DNA of 64,000 nucleotides from Rhodosporidiobolus odoratus (lineage: Eukaryota > Basidiomycota > Microbotryomycetes > Sporidiobolales > Sporidiobolaceae), in NCBI GenBank assembly GCA_034387635.1, contig JAOANU010000009.1:558001-622000 (forward strand), read 5' to 3'. Below, one piece after another: positions 1 through 12,400 of the stretch (position 1 is its first letter; each line of letters begins with the position of its first letter). The notes beneath the pieces are model-generated. The model was given only the letters and a program-made list of their open reading frames with translations, searched no databases and was not told where the DNA came from. The translations under genes and the position numbers were made by a program.

Positions 1-1072
1 TAGCGTCAAAACAGCTTTGCGGAAGTCAGAGAGACGCAAGACGAACCTCGGTAGTCATGACCAGGCAAGAAGCGGTCGGGTTGATAGTGACATCTCCCGT
101 CATGAGGCCTACATCGCCGAACTCGGCAAGCATCTCACGGTACTTCTGGTTAGACAATGCCTGCACGAGTGAACGGAAGAGGGCGTCAGGACTAACATTG
201 AAAAGCTGACTCTTCCGCCGGTGCAGACGAAAGGAAAAGGCAGCAACGATGAAAGCGTCGACTCACCTTGATGGGACTAGTATAAACGACCCTCTGTCCC
301 TCCTTCAAGCACTGAGCAATGGCATACTCTGCGACGACTGTCTTTCCCGCCGAGGTGTGAGCCGAGACGAGGACCGACTCGTTTCGCTGGATCGAAGCGA
401 CCGAGACTTTTTGGAAAGGGTCAAGTTCGAAGGGGTAGGTACGGGCGGGTTCGGCGGGCGGGGTATGAGAAGAGATGGGGACGTAGGGGTAGTTGGGAGG
501 GAGGGCGACTTGGTGTCGGACCTGCGGAAGAAAGGAGGAAGAGCAGGAAACGATTTAGCAATCAGCCATGTACGATCGAATTGAGCTTTGGCTCTCGCGT
601 CTCGTGTTCGAGGGTGAAGAAGCCGGACCAAGTGCTGTCTGAGGGCTGACTGGATCGTAGAGGAATCCCTGCGCACCTGGTGTTGCAAGACCAAGCCTTC
701 CTCCTCGCCTTCTTTGGGTGCCTCGCCTCCTCCAAGCCCAACGCTGGGCTTGACGGTCGTGTTGGCGGTGATCTCGATCTCGTCCGTGGCAACAAAAGCC
801 TCCTCCCTGAGCTTAGTGCCATCCTCTCCGGCACCTCCGACCACGGCAGTTCCCTTTTCTTCCTTGTTCGCGTCTGCCTGGTTGTCCTTCCTGAGTTTCT
901 TAATGGAATCTTTTGTGACTGGGGCTACTTGAGCGGACGGAGACAGTGGACGCTTGTTTGCTGATTGAGTGTGGTTGAGGAGAGGTTGATTAGGGTCGAG
1001 CTGGGTTGAAGCAGCTGGGTGAGCTGATGAAGGTGGAAGGGGTTTAGTAAAGGATGAGAATAGGTCATCCAT
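1..1072 (-). CDS. MTR4: ATP-dependent RNA helicase Mtr4 (exosome cofactor), 5' part, truncated by window start
   Basis: Ski2-like DExH helicase of the TRAMP/nuclear exosome pathway, which unwinds and threads nuclear RNAs for 3'-5' decay and processing. Exon 1 starts at the ATG at 1072 (MDDLFSSF) and encodes a charged, disordered leader ending LVLQHQ. An intron of about 170 nt (gtgcgc...ttccgcag) follows. Exon 2 reads [15 protein letters not shown], the conserved entry to the helicase core, then the Q-motif region ([14 protein letters not shown]) and Walker A ([16 protein letters not shown]). A second intron near 180-265 precedes [20 protein letters not shown] and [18 protein letters not shown] (motifs Ia-Ib). 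The rest of the core, the arch and the C-terminus lie outside the window. The core motifs match Mtr4 better than Ski2 by my reading; Ski2 is the main alternative. The start codon is 163 bp from that of the divergent RPP1. Confidence 0.93.
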
Positions 1073-1235
1073 TCTAGTTTAGGTAGCCTGATCGGGTGGA
1101 TCGAGAGCAGAGGAATGCATATGGAGAGTCGTTCTTGAGAATTCTCGCAGATGAGACTTGAACTACTAACACCTCGCGTGCTGCTTCTAGACACGTTATA
1201 CAGTGTTCCACAGCACCTCTTATGCCACGCTCAGC

Positions 1236-2798
1236 ATGACTCACGGCTACTTTGACTCGATCCATGTCCCCCTTCACCTCTCACCTTCCGCCTACCAACC
1301 TCAACCATCATCAAAAGCTACTACCGGAAAGGGCAAAGGCAAAGAGGGTACAACCACACCTCCACCAGATCAATATGACGTGGTAGCCAGCTGGACTCAG
1401 CAGGACTTGATCGACATGCAACACAAGGTCAAACTCGCCAGCATGTGCAAGTCTCCTCCCTCTTGCCTTCCTTCTCCCGCTCTTCCTGCGTGCTGACCCT
1501 CCTTTCTACCTGATCACCGCAGTGGGCTACTCGACCCTCCTCCTCACCCTTTCCATTCCCCCGACCTTTGACCCTTCCAACCTCGTTTTCCCCACCCCTC
1601 TCTTTCCCGACCTCGACCCTCGCACCGCAACTGCCGGCACTCCAGGTCTCGTCATGCAACTCTGGAGGATCAACGTCCAAGGGTACACCGACGAGGCCGT
1701 CAAGGGAGCAGGCGGGAAAGGGTGGTACGGCTTTGTACGCTTCCCTTCCTTTCTCCTTTTCTCGGATCGCTCTGGTTGACCTGGGACGGTGCGCACAGGC
1801 CAACTCTACCGCCGCCCTCTACCCACCACAGACCACTCTCCTCTCTGTCACCCCTACCTCTCTCACCTCCTTCTCGCACGTCGCCCTCTCGCTCTCCCCT
1901 CCCTCCGCCTTCTCCCCAACCCTCATAACCCTCGACCCCTCCCTCTCCCCGCGCCTCCCCTTCCCCCTCAAGCGCGGTCTCATCTCGTCCCTCTCTCGCG
2001 CCGGCGTGTGCTTCGAATTGATCCTGAGAGGCGTGACGAGACAGGATGAACCGGGCGAACAACCGGGAGAGGCGGGCAAGAGGAGGAGAAACTGGATCGC
2101 AGGGGCGAGGGAGGTGGTCAGAGCTACGGAGGGCAAGGGAGTCGTCATCAGCTCGGGAGCTCACAAGGCGGGAGAGATGAGGGGCAGTGAGGATCTCATC
2201 AATCTGTGCGTTCCCCCTCCCTCTATCTAGACGCCAACATGGTGTATTTCATCAATCTGTCGCGGAGCCCTGACGGTCGACTCGCTCGTCGCAGCTGCTC
2301 TCTGATCGGACTCCCTCCCGCCGCCGCGAAAGATACCCTAACCGTCAACCCTCAACGAGCCGTTCTGCGAGGTCGTGCGTCGCGTTTGCCTCTCCTTTTC
2401 TTTTCTTTACCATCCCCTGGCCTGTTTTAGCTGACTCAAGTTGATTGCACACAGTCTCCCTCCGACAAACCTACCGCGGGGTCCTCTCAAATCCCACCTT
2501 GACCCTCTCTTCCGACTCGCCCCTTCCTCAACCCTCGACCTCGACCTCGACCTCGACCTCTCAGCCCGTAATAGCCGGCAAGAAACGTCCAGCGGACGCA
2601 ACCCCGAGCGGAGAAGGAGAAGGAGAAACACAAGGAGGACCGCGTCGACCTGCTTCGAGTGCTGCGTCGAGTCACAGTGGACAAGTGGGAGATGGAACAG
2701 GAGGAGGAGGGAAGAAGAAGAAGAGGAAGCAGATTAAGAAGGAGATGGAGGAGGCGGCGGCCAAGGCGGGAGGGAGTGGTGGTGCTGGCGGGGTGTAG
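1236..2798 (+). CDS. RPP1: RNase P/RNase MRP subunit p30 (Rpp1)
   Basis: Protein subunit of nuclear RNase P and RNase MRP, which mature tRNA 5' ends and pre-rRNA. The first ATG is at 1236 (MTHGYFDSIHVPLH); the frame is open upstream only from a GTG. About four introns are visible, with ends such as gtgcaa...ccgcag after KLASM and gtacgc...gcacag after GWYGF. Family signatures of the PHP-like RNase P p30 fold are present: TLITLDPSLSPRLPF with KRGLISSLSRAGVCFELILR (the 'sequestered strand, helix, FEI/FEL' block), GKGVVISSGAHKAGEMRG (the conserved 'VIISS' block), and LIGLPPAAAKDTLTVNPQRA. The C-terminus is a basic, low-complexity tail (KKKKRKQIKKEMEEAAAKA) that includes a TS-rich stretch made by a hexanucleotide repeat. 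Divergent from MTR4, another RNA-processing gene. Confidence 0.88.
2533..2560 (+). repeat. Hexanucleotide repeat (CCTCGA) inside RPP1
   Basis: About 4.7 tandem copies of CCTCGA lie in the last exon of RPP1 and encode alternating Thr-Ser in the disordered tail. Multiples of six keep the frame, so length changes would be tolerated. Confidence 0.9.
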
Positions 2799-3169
2799 GA
2801 CTGAGGGAAGTTTGTGAGGTTAAAGATATAATACAGCTGGTCCAGCTTGTCATGATCCGAAAACGGAGAAAGTTAAGCTGGTTTTCTTGCGAGATGGGCG
2901 ACGGGTCGAGTAGCAGGCTATCGCTAGCAGTGATAGGTTCAGACTGGTGCGCGCTTACAGCAGCTCAGACTACGACCACTAAACACGACCTTCCTCTGGC
3001 GGACCTCAGTTCGTCCTCCTTCCCCATCTCTCACAACCGTCGAACTGCACAGATAGCGTCTAGACCCCCACGCACGTCTTCTTAACACTATCGATCACTA
3101 CCAGCGGCAGCGCAACAAACTACCCTATTGACACTCGCCCTCAACCCTCTCCTCCTCACCGACACGACC
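2799..3169. other. Intergenic spacer between RPP1 and the F-box/LRR gene
   Basis: Holds the RPP1 3' UTR and the promoter/5' UTR of the next gene. No convincing coding exon or RNA gene seen. Confidence 0.6.
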
Positions 3170-5053
3170 ATGACCGGTTTCGCCGACCTCTCAGGCGAAT
3201 TGGTCGAGCAAATCTTCGTCGCATGCCTCTCTGGACCTCCTAACGTCAACCAGAGGCAGTTACAGCGCCTTCAGATGGTGTCGATGTTGTTTTCTGCCGT
3301 CGCCAGGTGCGTTGTCTCTCCTGGCTTTCCTTTTTCTTGATGCGCTAAGTATACGAAAGACGCTCATACGCTCGCAAACGGTGCGCAGGAGGCTGCTCTT
3401 CGCGAACATCACGGTCGAGACATCAGACAGGGGTGCGAGGCTGCTTGAGGTGCTGACGAAAGATCTAGCTTTGGCTCGATATGTGCGCACCATCGGTGAG
3501 GTTTTGTTTCGACAACTGCTCGACTCCCAGGTGGACACTACTAGACGGATGGCTGCGAGAAGGGGAATCGTTGTGCTGACGTTGTATCTTCGTGCAGTCG
3601 TCCAATCCGAAGCTTTCCTCCTGCCCTCCATCTTCTCCGACCTTGCCCAGGACGACCTCCTCCGTCTTACGAGCTCAGCTCAGAGCTTCGACTCGCCCTA
3701 CGTCTCGTTTGCTTCGCTCAAAGACGGCAGAAAGCCACTCCCTGCCTACCCTTCCACACTCCGGTCTATCCGCCTAGGTGTCCCCGTCGAGTACGAGTCC
3801 GACTCCCAATCTGACGCGAGCGACGAGGAAGATGAAGTACAAGCTGCGAGTGCTGCAGCGATCAAAGCGCAACAGAATTACCTGACTCTGTTGACGAGCC
3901 TCCCAAACTCGGTTCAGAGCCTTAGAATGTCTGCCCTTCCCGACAATCTCCTTCTTAACGTTCCACCCTCTCAGTCATTCCCGCTCACACACCTTACCTC
4001 CCTCCTGCTCGATTTCGTCAACATCTCGCCGGCCTTTCTTGACTGGCTCGGGTCGACGAGCAATGGGTTCAAGAAGGTTCAGATGTGGTGCTTGAAGGGA
4101 GTCACGAGCTTTGACATTCTCCGCTTCATGCAGAGGAACGGTGGACAACTCGAGGAGGTGCTGTTCAAGCCTAAAGGGAATAAGCAGGGGACGAATCTGG
4201 GAAATGAGATCGTGTTGTGCGTTTTTCTTTCTGCCCCTCCAGTATTTCTACCTGACCGATTACTTGTGTAACGCTTAGGTACTGCACCAGTCTCAAGCGT
4301 CTCACCTTGGGCGACAAAGCTTGTAATCACGAGATATACCCCCTCCTCCCTTCTTCCCTTGAGCATCTCTGCGTCTCTCTTCCCATGTACCATTCCGACT
4401 ACAGCCTGCTCCCTATCTGTACCGAGATAAAGGATCGTCTCGAATCACTCGTCTGCCTCGAGCTCTACTCCCAGATCTACTTTCCTCCCACAATCCATTC
4501 ACGCTATCCGCCCAAGCAGGAGGGAGACACGGCGACGAGCTCTCTCCGCGAGCTCCGCCTGTCGCACATTGCCGCGGTACCTGGCGACATCTCACAGTTC
4601 CTCGATGCCCTCGGCGAGAACCTCTACACCCTCGCCCTGCACCACATCTCGGAACACCCCTCGACTCTCCTTGCAGGCTGCCCCTCCCTCCGCCGTCTCG
4701 AAGTTGGCGTTTCGCACTCCCTCAGTCCGAGTGAATCTTCATTCTTCGACGCCCTCTCGGCCCCATTCTTGCACTACCTCCGCGTGCACTTCAACTCGTC
4801 CATCTCCCTGTCCGACCTGATTTCTGCCCTTCCCATCCTCTCTCGAAACGGGCTGAAAACCCTGGAGTTGTCGGGAATCTTCCCAGATGACCTAGGCGGG
4901 GCAGGATGGAAGTCGGGCAAGAATGTGGATAAGCTTGTACAAGGGTGTAAAGAGGGAGGGGTTGAGTTGGTCGTGAATGGGAGGGGGGTCGAGTCGATTG
5001 GAGAGCTTTGGGTGGGATTGCTTGCTGGGCATGGGAGTACTTTTGTGGTCTGA
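3170..5053 (+). CDS. F-box-like/leucine-rich protein of unknown target
   Basis: About 580 residues in three exons (introns near 3307-3388 and 4217-4279). The start is the ATG at 3170: MTGFADLSGELVEQIFVACL, followed by LQRLQMVSMLFSAVAR, resembles a degenerate F-box (L..E++..I...L...L......LS.VS+.W.....) and would bind Skp1 in an SCF ubiquitin ligase. The remainder has irregular Leu-rich repeats (SVQSLRMSALPDNLLLNV, HLTSLLLDFVNISPAFLDWL, SLRELRLSHIAAVPGDISQF, PSLRRLEVGVSHSLSP). An acidic insert (SDASDEEDEVQ) sits near residue 210. No catalytic motif is visible. The target is unknown; the F-box assignment rests on the N-terminal pattern and LRR-like context typical of basidiomycete F-box families. 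Confidence 0.72.
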
Positions 5054-5293
5054 GAAGGGAGGGCGAAGTGGAGCTTGTCGCTTGCTTGCAACGCGCAGTA
5101 CGAAGATTACATACGGGCGAGCAGAAGAAGTCAACAGAACATTTTTTCTTCTCCCCGACTTCCCCGGCTTCTCCGCAAGGAGAGATTGCCGAAGTTCCGG
5201 CAGAGTCAAACGGGCCAGTTCGCTAGCTCAACATGGCTGTCCTCTACCGCCTGTCTATCACACATAGCTAGTAACAGCTTTGACGCTCTGCGC

Positions 5294-8185
5294 ATGCCCC
5301 CCTCCGCCTCCTCCGTTGCTCGGGGCGGCCCGCCACCGCTGCCATCCTCGGACTGGTCCGAAGAAGACGACCAAACTCTCGCACACGACGACGACGCCTT
5401 GGCACCTCCCGCGATCATCCCTAGCGACGTACGGGCGGCAGAACAAGCTCCTGCCGGAGAAGAAGACGTTGAAGCAGGAGGAAAGAGAAAAGAAGTGCCA
5501 TTGGATGTCGAACATGTTGAGGTGGTGGATGATCCGAGGGTTTGGGGGGAGGGGAGGAAGAATATTGTGCTGGCGTATGTCTAATCTCCCTCTCCTTCTG
5601 CCCACTGCCCAGGAGAAGGAGGAGAAAAGGAGAGGAAAAAGGCTGACCTTGCCAAATTTCGATTCTTCTTCCCTTTCCCTGGCGTTCATTTGCTTCGTTG
5701 CTCATCTTCGCATGAACATCCCCGTCCTTTGATTCATGGCGCGGTCGGCTCTCCTCTTGCGCTGCATCGACGGTCACCATCGCCCATCTCCTCTGTCCCC
5801 CTTTTCCGCATTCGTGTTCGGCGCTCTCTTCAGGATCATCTCCTTCACAGCCATCGGCGCGACTCTCACCGGCTCCATCTTCTTCCCCGCCCTCGAATCT
5901 CTGCAAGCAGATCTTCACACTAGCGACAACTTGCTCGCTTGCGGTGTCTCCCTGTTCATCCTGGGACAGGTGCGTCGGCGTCCTTCTTTCTGTTTTCCCT
6001 CTGCGGCGCTTGTCCTACTTTCTTGATCCCAAGCTGACGCTTAGCTGCTCAGGGTGTCTTCCCCATGTGCTGGTCCGCCATCTCAGAGGTAACAGGTCGA
6101 AAACGAAGTTACCTCGTTTCGCTCGTCATCTATATCGTAGCGACCATTGTCTGCAGTCGATCACAGACTATTGCGGTGTTTCTCGTCATGCGGGTATTGC
6201 AGAGTTTGGGCTCTTCGGCCGTGCTGTCGTTGGGGGCGGGGACGCTAGCGGACATCTATGATGCGAGTTTGTCTCTTCCGCTAGATGTCGTCGCTGCCCT
6301 CCCGCACCTCATTCCTCCTCGCGATCGTTGATACTGACGGGTACAGCGAGTGTACTTCTGCTGACTGAGCTCCTGTATTGCAGACGCATGAACGAGGGAC
6401 GAAGCTCGGTATCTACTACGCATGTCCACTGCTAGGTCCCGCTGCCGGACCTATCATTGGTGGAGGCTTGACCTCCGGAGGAAGTTGGCGGGTCACTTTC
6501 TACTTCTTAGCAGGCGTACGTTCTCCCCTCCTCTCCCCCTGCCGAGTACAACTATGGGCTAACCTGTTCTTCCAAACTCGACAGTACGGAGCCATCTGCC
6601 TCGCCCTCATGTTCTGGCTCCCCGACACCTTCCGAAAAGAACGCTCGCTAGCCTGGCGGAAAGCCTACGATCGAGCGAAACAGCACCAGCGGGAAGAGCT
6701 TGCCAAGGCGCGTGCAGCCCTGCCTAAACCAGGTGAGAAAGGTTCACTCGCAGGTGGACCGGCGGGGACTTCGTTCGCGCCGGTCCTACCGACGCCTTCG
6801 AGACAGCAATTAGAGGAGGGGGGAGTGCCGGGTTTTGCCCCTTTGAGGAAGATCAAGACTGCGTTGTCGGCGAAGAGTGGCGATGTCAAGGTCAAGATCA
6901 GCTTGCGAGACCTGAACGTAAGTCATTTCGTCTGGATTCCTCAACGCTGACTGACCGTCGTCTTGCGTTTCCGCCTCGGCTTTTCCGTCCTTTCAGCCTC
7001 TCGCCGTCTCTGGCGATGTTATCAAGCAACCTACAAACTTCCTCACCCTCCTCTACTCGGGCTTCCTCTTCGCCGCCCAATACTGTATAACGTTTACCGC
7101 TTCTCGCACCTTCGCCGCCGACCCTTATGATTATTCACCAATAGAGGTCGGGCTGGTATTGCTTTCTTTTGGGCTGGGTAACGTCGTGAGTCGATCTCTT
7201 GTGCCCGAAAATGCGCTTCCAATGTCTGATGGAAGCATTTTTCACACGTACAGCTCGGCTCTATAGGCGGGGGCCGGTATTCGGACATGGTGTTACGGCG
7301 GTTGAAGGCGAAGAACGGTGGGAAGGGCGAGCCAGAGATGCGGATCAAAAGCGCTGTGAGTAGGCACAGCCTCTCGTTCACCTCTTCCGCCTGCTTTTCA
7401 CATCTTGAGACCCCGACTCTTGGGATCGCTCCCTCCCCTCCGGGCCTTCGGGCAAGGGATTCCGCCATTGTTCGTACTTTGACCTTCTCAGTCCAGACAC
7501 TGAATCGAGGTTTCTCACTCTCCCCTGCAGTACCCTGCCCTGCCTTTCATCCCTCTCCTCTTCATCGCCTATGGCTGGCTCGCCTACTATCACGTGCACA
7601 TCGCTGGACCGGTCGTGGTCCTTTTCTTCCTCGGAGCAGGTGTGCTACCCTTTTCTTTCCTGACATCCTGTCTTTCTATACGCCTGTGACCCGAGCTAAC
7701 CCATCTCGCACATAGCCATCATGGTCGTTTACGCGACTACCCTCTCATACATTGTTGACGCCAACCCTGGCCGCTCAACAAGCGCTATCGCTTGCAACTC
7801 GCTCTTCAGGGTGAGCTTTGGCGGTTTCCGCTCCCTTCGCATCAGGCGTGGCTGACTTGTCGTTTGGGCTCGGATAGGGTGTCCTCGCGTGTGCCGCTTC
7901 TCAAGCGGCCGAACCTATTCTCGATGAAGTCTACAACGGAGCATTCTATACTGGTATTCCCCTTTGCCCTTCCTCCATTCTCGAAACTGCGAACCTGACG
8001 CCACATCTCACTCACCAGGGTGGGGCATCATCCTACTCGTCGGAGAAGCGCTGGTCGTGCTCATATCGCTAAAGGGCCAGCGATGGCGAGAAGCGAGTCG
8101 GGAAAAGGAAGAAGCGGCGGCAGAACGGCAGAAAGAGAGGAATGAAGCCAAGCTAGGGGCGGTTATAGAAGCAGGGAAGGCATAG
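5294..8185 (+). CDS. MFS transporter, DHA1 (drug/polyamine:H+ antiporter) type
   Basis: A 12-TM major facilitator of the plasma membrane. The start is the ATG at 5294 (MPPSASSVARGG), giving an acidic cytosolic N-terminus of about 95 residues. Intron 1 probably runs from the GTATGT after NIVLA to the cttcag before ATCATCTCC, giving NIVLAIISFTAIGATLTG for TM1. Recognisable features: ACGVSLFILGQGVFPMCWSA (TM2), SEVTGRKRS (motif A-like, TM2-3 loop), RVLQSLGSSAVLSLGAGTLA (TM4), and LGPAAGPIIGGGLTSGGSWR (motif C of antiporters, TM5). A charged central loop of about 100 residues follows. The C-terminal half includes TNFLTLLYSGFLFAAQYC, GLVLLSFGLGNVLGSIGGGR and TTLSYIVDANPGRSTSAIAC. At least seven introns interrupt it. 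The family is similar to Qdr/Aqr1/Dtr1/Tpo-like proteins; the substrate cannot be deduced. Confidence 0.9.
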
Positions 8186-8271
8186 ACCATCGGAACACAT
8201 AGAACAGTAGAAATCTGAAGACACGTCGTTCCGGTAGGGGTACCGTGATGCCTATTGCAGACCTAGCTGCT

Positions 8272-9372
8272 TTACCACCGACCAATTGTCCGCGTCATCA
8301 TGGATTGCCATACATCCCCCGCCGTCCTGAGAGGCGTCCCGTCTATGCACATATCCACTCCGACCTTCTCGCACTGGTTGATCAGAGGTCGATACTGTTC
8401 TTTCAGGCTCTTGTGCACTAAGGTCTTGATCGACGGGCTAGAGTACCAATCTTAGCGGACGATGCCGACGAGGAAGAGAGTATGTAGGCCGTTTTCGGCG
8501 AGGCGAAAAAGAGCGTTGGTGGGGACGGAAAGAGGGACCAGAAGACGAGCGCTGATGGGCAGGGTATCGAGAGGAGCTTCGAGCTTGTTGCAGAAGGCGG
8601 CGAAGCTATCCGCTCGAGGAGGGCAATACGAATACTCGGGCTCGGGGTCGTATGGACTCCAGGATTCATCTTCGTACGCTTTGTGCTTGACGAGGCGTTC
8701 GAGGTGTCGAAGATGGGTGAACGGCGAGATGCGCGAGAGGGTGTACTCCTTTGTGTCGTCGACCACGAGGGTCATGAGCAATCGCAGCAGCTTGTACAGG
8801 ACGCGCTCCAGATCGTCTTTTGAGAACGAGTATCCGAAATCATCGACGCGGAATTCGCGAAGGTGCCAAGTACCCGTTTCGATCTCTTGCTCATGTGGCA
8901 GTCGCCTTTACTTGGCAGGTCATCTTGCGAGTCCATCTCCGACCACTTGGCCGACTCGCACTCGCAATACTGGTAGACGCGGTGCCGGTTCCAGCTTCCG
9001 CTGGAAGCGCAACGTCGCTGGACGAGGCATTTGCTGAACTGCGCGTAGCGGTAGGTGCGGAGCGATGCCGGGATTGTGGCTGGTGGGGCGTCTGGGTGGT
9101 CGGGGAGGAAGAAGGGCACTCGGCGGGATCGGAAGGACGTGCAGCTAGCAGCAGGGAAAAGAGGGTGGCCTGCTGCTTCTCGGTGAAGACGCCGTTTCGT
9201 GACAGCGGAAGGCGACGGCACTGGCGATTTTGGCCCACTGGCAGAGCGCCGGCGACGAGACGCGACGAAGGCGAGGCAGTTGCACGCGGTTGAGGGCTGG
9301 CGTACGGTCAAGGCCGTGGTCGAGAAGGATCTTTTCGAGAGGCTCTGCGCTCAGGGACTCGATCCAAGGCAT
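8272..9372 (-). pseudogene. F-box-like gene, probably decayed
   Basis: On the minus strand an ATG at 9372 opens MPWIESLSAEPLEKILLDHG, an F-box-like start. Protein-like sequence then changes frame: one frame carries RTYRYAQFSKCLVQ and QYCECESAKWSEMD (down to about 8890), and the next carries GTWHLREFRVDDFGYSFSKD, then VLYKLLRLLMTLVVDD and LFRLAENGLHTLFLVGIVR. That frame meets a TAA at 8452-8454, yet continues beyond it as DWYSSPSIKTLVHKSLKEQY and LINQCEKVGVDMCID to a TAA at 8272. No conventional intron fits the shifts (one possible 45-nt intron would need an AAG acceptor). Best reading: an F-box gene with at least two frame shifts and one in-frame stop. Alternatives are sequencing errors or unusual introns, with a functional product ending at 8452. 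Confidence 0.55.
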
Positions 9373-9465
9373 GTTTGTAACGACAGCGGAATGTCAAAAG
9401 TGAAAGAAGAGATGAAGTACGTTCTGGCGTCTCTCTCTCTCGCTATCAGCTACAAGGGGGGCAGC

Positions 9466-12400
9466 ATGCGGACACTTGGCTATCAGCTAGTCCTCTTGAG
9501 TGCTGCCTGCCTCGCTGCTGCTTCGTCGAACGCTCCTGAACCACTCCCCGACGCCATCTCCACCAACTCGAGCAGTCCGACTCAACTCAGCGACAACGCG
9601 ACAGGCTCGGTGGATACGCCGCAAGAAGGTGACAGCGAGGATGAGAGTGGGGCTGTGCTGGGGACAGCGTCGCCAGCGAGCTATACGGACGCAACAACGG
9701 CACTACCACCGACGACTTCCCGCCCCACAGCCTCTACTTCGCTTCCTCAGGTCGAAACCGCTTACAATACGAGCACAGCGTCGCAAGAGTCGCCAGCATC
9801 AGCTACTGCCGCAGCGTCGTTCAACGCAACTACCTCTGCGACTACCGAAACCCCCACTTCCCTCCCATCTTCTACCGAAGAACCGCTCTCCGCCTCTACC
9901 ACCTCGTCCCTTCTCGCATCCCTATCCTCCTCCGCTTCCTCTTCCGACCTCGTCGAAGAACTACCACTCACCGAGGTTCCACCGGTGCCAGAGCTTCTCT
10001 CCTTCAAGGAATGGAGAGAACGCTACGTCGTTCTCCCGGATCCTTCTCTCGCCCGTCGCGCAAAAAAAGCTGCGCAGCGCGCGAGGCAGGACATTATCGG
10101 AGCCCCAGCCTCGGGAGCTGGAACGGCGGCGTACGATGGCGACGGAGCTGACCTGGGCAGCTTGTTCGCCCAGGCCGAGGAAGAAGGCCCCGTCGTTGAA
10201 GGCGCCGAAAGGCTGGTTGGCACGGCCAGTCCGCTGCCAGCAAGAACAGAATACTTATCTCCGGCGAATTCCGAGTACGCCACGAGCCCCCAGGCTCCGT
10301 CGACAGAGACTTCGTCGCCGATTCAACCACTGCCAAATGTCGGTACCGGTGAACCCTCCGACCCTCTCCTCCACCTTAAAGACCGCTCGAACTACGCCGC
10401 GTTCGAGTGCGCAGCTATGGTGCACCGCTCCTCTCGACAGTCAAAAGGCGCCTCGTCGATTCTCGTGGAAAAAAAGGATCGGTACATGCTTACGCCCTGT
10501 TCCGCCAAGCCCAAATTCGTCGACGTGGAGCTCTGCGACGAGATCCAGATCGACACGCTCGTGCTCGCTAATTTCGAATTCTTCTCGAGCACATTCAAGC
10601 ACTTCAAGGCGAGTTGCAGTGTCGATTATCCGGGCCAGGCAGAAGACTGGCACGATCTGGGGACCTTCCGAGCTCGCAATATGCGGGGCATCCAGGTGCG
10701 TCGCCATCTACGATCCTTTCTTCTCGTCGTGTGCGATCTCATCCTTTGCCTGCAACCAGGTCTTTCGCCCGAATCGCAACCCTCACTTCTGTCGATACCT
10801 CCGCCTCGACTTCCTCTCTCACTTCGGCTCCGAGTTTTATTGCCCCGTCTCCCTCCTCCGCGCATATGGCTTCACGCAGCTCGATGCCTACCGAGACTCT
10901 GAGCGAAAGGCCAAAGCTATTGCGGAAGCTCTGGCGGCGGCGGAACTGATCGAGGAGGAGCAAGAGGAGCAGGAAAGGCGCCTAGAGGACATGCTCAAGG
11001 TCGATGTTGGGAATCTAGAGCGGCTTGAACCGGAGGTGGAAGCCAAGAACGAAACGGCGGTGGACGAAGTCTCGACGTCGGATCGGTCGTCCGCGTCGCA
11101 TCTTAGCACTACTCAAAAAAAGACTACCAGCCCGTCCCCGTCGACGGACATGTCGGACTCAGTTGCAACGAGACCCGAACCTTCGTCCACTCCCCTCTCC
11201 TTTTCGGAAATCTCCACCGTCTCCTCGTCGCTCACAGCCCCGGCTTCCTCGACAACCTCCTCGGCAACAGTAACTTCAACCCAGTCTTTCCTCTCCGCAC
11301 CGATCTCTCCGGTTTCTGAGGCGCCAGCTACTACAGTACCGAGCTCTTCTACATCCTCCTCTGCTGATCACCCGCATTCAGCAAATTCTCCTGCCGCAGC
11401 CGACCTTTCCTCTCCGTCAGGCTCGCGATCAGCGACGCGTGTGACATATACCCCATCCTCGCTGCCGTCTCCTCCGACTCAAGACTCCGCTGCCAGCAAC
11501 TCTCATTCAAGCTCCTCCGTCTCTTCCTCCGCCTCCTCCGCGTTTTCGACCTCGTCACCTTCTCCCCGGACTACGGCTGCAGTGGAACCTTCTGTAGTCA
11601 TACCTCGTCACACACATCGCAACGAGTCTCACTCGCCCCCACCGCACCATGCGCGCGCACCCGTGATCCCTCCGCCCATTCACCAGCAACCCCAGCCTGG
11701 CGAGTCAATCTACGGCACCATCATGAAGCGCTTGACGAGTCTCGAGCATAACCAGACTCTGTCGATGCACTTCATCGAGGCTCAAAGCAGTATGCTACGT
11801 GAGGCGTTCGGAAGGATTGAGAGGAGGTTGAGTGAGGTCGAGAGTTCGGTGCGTTACTTCTCTCTGTGTTACTGCTTATCACGCTTACTAGTCATCTCGA
11901 ATTTTGCAGAAGAGCCGCCAGGAGCAGAGCATCCGACAGGCTCTCCTCAGCTTGGAGCACCAGGGCGTCGACCTCGAGCGAGAAAGGGTCGAGCTGGCCA
12001 CGCAGATCAGCCTTCTGACGCAGGAGGTGAGTTCAAATGCCATGAGTCCTGTTCCTCCAATTGACGCTGATTCGCTGTCTCCTTCATCCAGGTCCGCTTC
12101 GAGAAGCGCCTCGCCGTTGCCCAGCTTATCGCTCTGCTGGCGGTCGTCGTATTCGTCGGCTTTACTCGTTCTATCCCAACTTCGCCTTTCCTCCATCTCG
12201 TCTCCGGACAAGGACATCCGCAGTCTCGCACATCGAAGCAGGAGAAGCCGCAGGGAGAACCAGTTAGCGAGAAGGAAGACAAGGAGGAGCCAGTCGGGGC
12301 GGACGGTGCGGCGGCTTCTCGCTGTACACGCTGGCTTTTCGCTGACTAGTCTTCACTGCCAGCCTCTCGACGCTCCCATCGCCACGCCCTGTCTGTCTCT

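Noticed and set aside
305..560. Continuation of the MTR4 exon-1 frame to 305 as an uninterrupted 255-codon protein
   Set aside because: The conserved helicase sequence [13 protein letters not shown] lies in another frame, reached by a clear intron. The continued frame is Ser/Arg-rich noise.
9500..10740. Long +2-frame ORF overlapping the 5' half of SLP1
   Set aside because: Its first half is an Arg/Pro-rich shadow of the SLP1 exon. Only the part after the intron at about 10755 is the real SLP1 frame.
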